A stretch of 6,766 nt of DNA from Chitinophagaceae bacterium (GTDB lineage Bacteria > Bacteroidota > Bacteroidia > Chitinophagales > Chitinophagaceae), in assembly GCA_003455235.1 (NCBI GenBank), contig DMRT01000205.1, positions 1 through 6,766 on the forward strand, read 5' to 3'. A model generated the notes under the pieces. It saw only the letters and a program-made list of their open reading frames with translations, did not search any database and was not told the DNA's origin. This document shows, piece by piece, positions 5,563-6,766 of the stretch. Within the stretch, counting starts at the first letter, position 1; each line of letters begins with the position of its first letter. Made by a program: the position numbers and the translations under genes.

Positions 5563-6766
5563 ATGAAAAAGAAAATGCTGATGCTGGGGGGATTTATTGC
5601 CCTGTCCCCGATCCTGTACTCTTTCTGCGGCTTTTATGTAAGCAAGGCGGATGGTACACTGAAAAATAAAACCAGCCAGGTGATCCTGGTGAGGGATGGC
5701 AATAAAAACGTAATCACCATGTACAATGATTTTAAAGGAGACACCAAAGATTTTGCCATGGTGGTACCGGTACCGGTGGTGCTGAGCCGGGAGAACATCA
5801 AAGTGGTGGATCAGTCGATTTTTCAAAAACTGAATGATTACAGTGCACCCAGGCTGGTGGAGTACTGGGATCAGAATCCCTGCGTGAATTACCGGAGTGC
5901 GGAAGATGCGTTGGCAGGAAAAGTGGCGGGTGCCCAGCTGAATGAAGTAACTGTGACTTCGGCTTATGGTGTGAAAAGAAAATCAGTAACCGTAGAAGCC
6001 AAGTACCTCGTGGGTGAATACGACATCCTGATCCTCAGTGCCAGGGAAAGCAGCGGACTGAAGGACTGGCTGAATGAAAACGGGTATAAGATTCCGGCCA
6101 ATGCTGAAGAAGTGCTGGATCCGTACATCAAAAGCAATCTCAAGTTTTTTGTGGTGAAGGTGAATGAGAAAGAAAAGCAAAAGCTGAATAATAATTTCCT
6201 GCGGCCGATACAGATCAGTTTCAGTTCACCAAAATTCATGCTGCCCATTCGGCTGGGCATGGCCAATGCGGATGGAGACCAGGACCTGATTGTATATGCT
6301 TTCACCCGCAAGGGCAGGATCGAATGCACCAATTACCGCAATGTAAGCATGGAAACCGGCAGAAATATTCCCCTGTTCGTTCAAAAGAATTTCGGTGCCT
6401 TCTATGGCAACCTGTTTACCCAGCAATGGAAAAATGAAGACAGGAGTGTCGCCTTCCTGGAATACGCCTGGAACGTTACCCCCATTAACCAGATGAAATG
6501 CGATCCCTGCGTGGGCAATCCGCCTACAGAACAGGACCTGGTACAGAGTGGTGTTTGGTGGCTGTACGGCAAAGACTGGAATGATTACAGCGATATTGAT
6601 AATGATGAACCTGATAACGGTAATCGCAATGTTCATTTTACCCGCCTCCATTTCCGGTACAACCGTAATTCCTTTGCACAGGACCTGATGTTCCAGGTTA
6701 CACCCAACACCGAAAATTTCCAGGCCCGGTATATCATTACCCATCCTGCCAGTGGTGATTTTAACT
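5563..6766 (+). CDS. Exported DUF2330 domain-containing protein (3' end beyond window)
   Basis: The open frame runs from ATG 5563 to the window edge, giving 401 codons without a stop; the C-terminus is missing. The start MKKKMLMLGGFIALSPILYS is a signal sequence leading to CGFYVSKADG (22-31), the typical DUF2330 entry. Further family features are SQVILVRDGNKNVITMYNDF (38-57), FAMVVPVPVVLSRENI (64-79), and YSAPRLVEYWDQNPC (93-107). There is then a long mature region with VGEYDILILSA (150-160), PKFMLPIRLGMANADGDQD (223-241) and a CDPC pair (313-316). Cysteines at 22, 107, 255, 313 and 316 could form disulfides or bind a cofactor; the residue before Cys22 is Phe, which argues against a lipobox. 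Function of DUF2330 is unknown. The 23-bp spacing after the NqrB/RnfD-like gene implies co-transcription, and its partner suggests a role at the outer face of the membrane. Confidence 0.9.
   Translation, partial: MKKKMLMLGGFIALSPILYSFCGFYVSKADGTLKNKTSQVILVRDGNKNVITMYNDFKGDTKDFAMVVPVPVVLSRENIKVVDQSIFQKLNDYSAPRLVEYWDQNPCVNYRSAEDALAGKVAGAQLNEVTVTSAYGVKRKSVTVEAKYLVGEYDILILSARESSGLKDWLNENGYKIPANAEEVLDPYIKSNLKFFVVKVNEKEKQKLNNNFLRPIQISFSSPKFMLPIRLGMANADGDQDLIVYAFTRKGRIECTNYRNVSMETGRNIPLFVQKNFGAFYGNLFTQQWKNEDRSVAFLEYAWNVTPINQMKCDPCVGNPPTEQDLVQSGVWWLYGKDWNDYSDIDNDEPDNGNRNVHFTRLHFRYNRNSFAQDLMFQVTPNTENFQARYIITHPASGDFN

Noticed and set aside
6226..6744. 172-codon minus-strand open frame opposite the DUF2330 gene
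   Set aside because: The plus-strand frame is continuous over 401 codons with DUF2330 motifs, so the antisense frame is a shadow.

Overview
The window looks like a chromosomal segment from a member of the Bacteroidota, most likely Chitinophagaceae or a close relative. This is inferred from three things: A/T-rich leaders without Shine-Dalgarno motifs in front of the genes, the family content (DUF1801, DinB, TfoX-N, SRPBCC, VOC, DUF6265-like and DUF2330 proteins), and moderate GC with Lys/Asn/Tyr-rich proteins. No rRNA, tRNA, CRISPR array, transposase or phage gene was seen.

Layout. (1) Positions 3-95 hold a strong non-coding palindrome with perfect 20-bp arms, just downstream of the leftward gene cluster. 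(2) Positions 127-4392 hold nine compact genes, all on the minus strand and separated by at most 37 bp; one pair overlaps by 4 bp. In transcription order they encode an exported FDFWIGEWE-type protein, a DUF1801 protein, a VOC (glyoxalase-fold) protein, an exported NTF2-like protein, an SRPBCC/AHSA1-like protein, a TfoX N-terminal-domain protein, an exported DUF6265-like protein, a DinB-like four-helix protein and a second DUF1801 protein. (3) Positions 4393-4654 are a 262-bp divergent intergenic region that should carry promoters for both directions. (4) Positions 4655-6766 hold a rightward pair: a polytopic membrane protein of the NqrB/RnfD family, then an exported DUF2330 protein that runs off the right edge.

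How the genes may work together. The leftward cluster is a probable operon of small single-domain proteins, several with folds that bind small molecules or metals (VOC, SRPBCC, NTF2-like, DinB). Three members carry N-terminal signal sequences and the other six look cytosolic. No dedicated regulator or large enzyme is present, so the shared purpose cannot be read from the sequence; a general stress or small-molecule-handling role is only an inference. The rightward pair combines an Rnf/Nqr-type membrane subunit, found here without the other Rnf/Nqr subunits, with a secreted cysteine-containing partner. It is the best candidate in the window for a little-described system, possibly redox-related. 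The membrane protein appears to lack the threonine that carries covalent FMN in canonical NqrB/RnfD.
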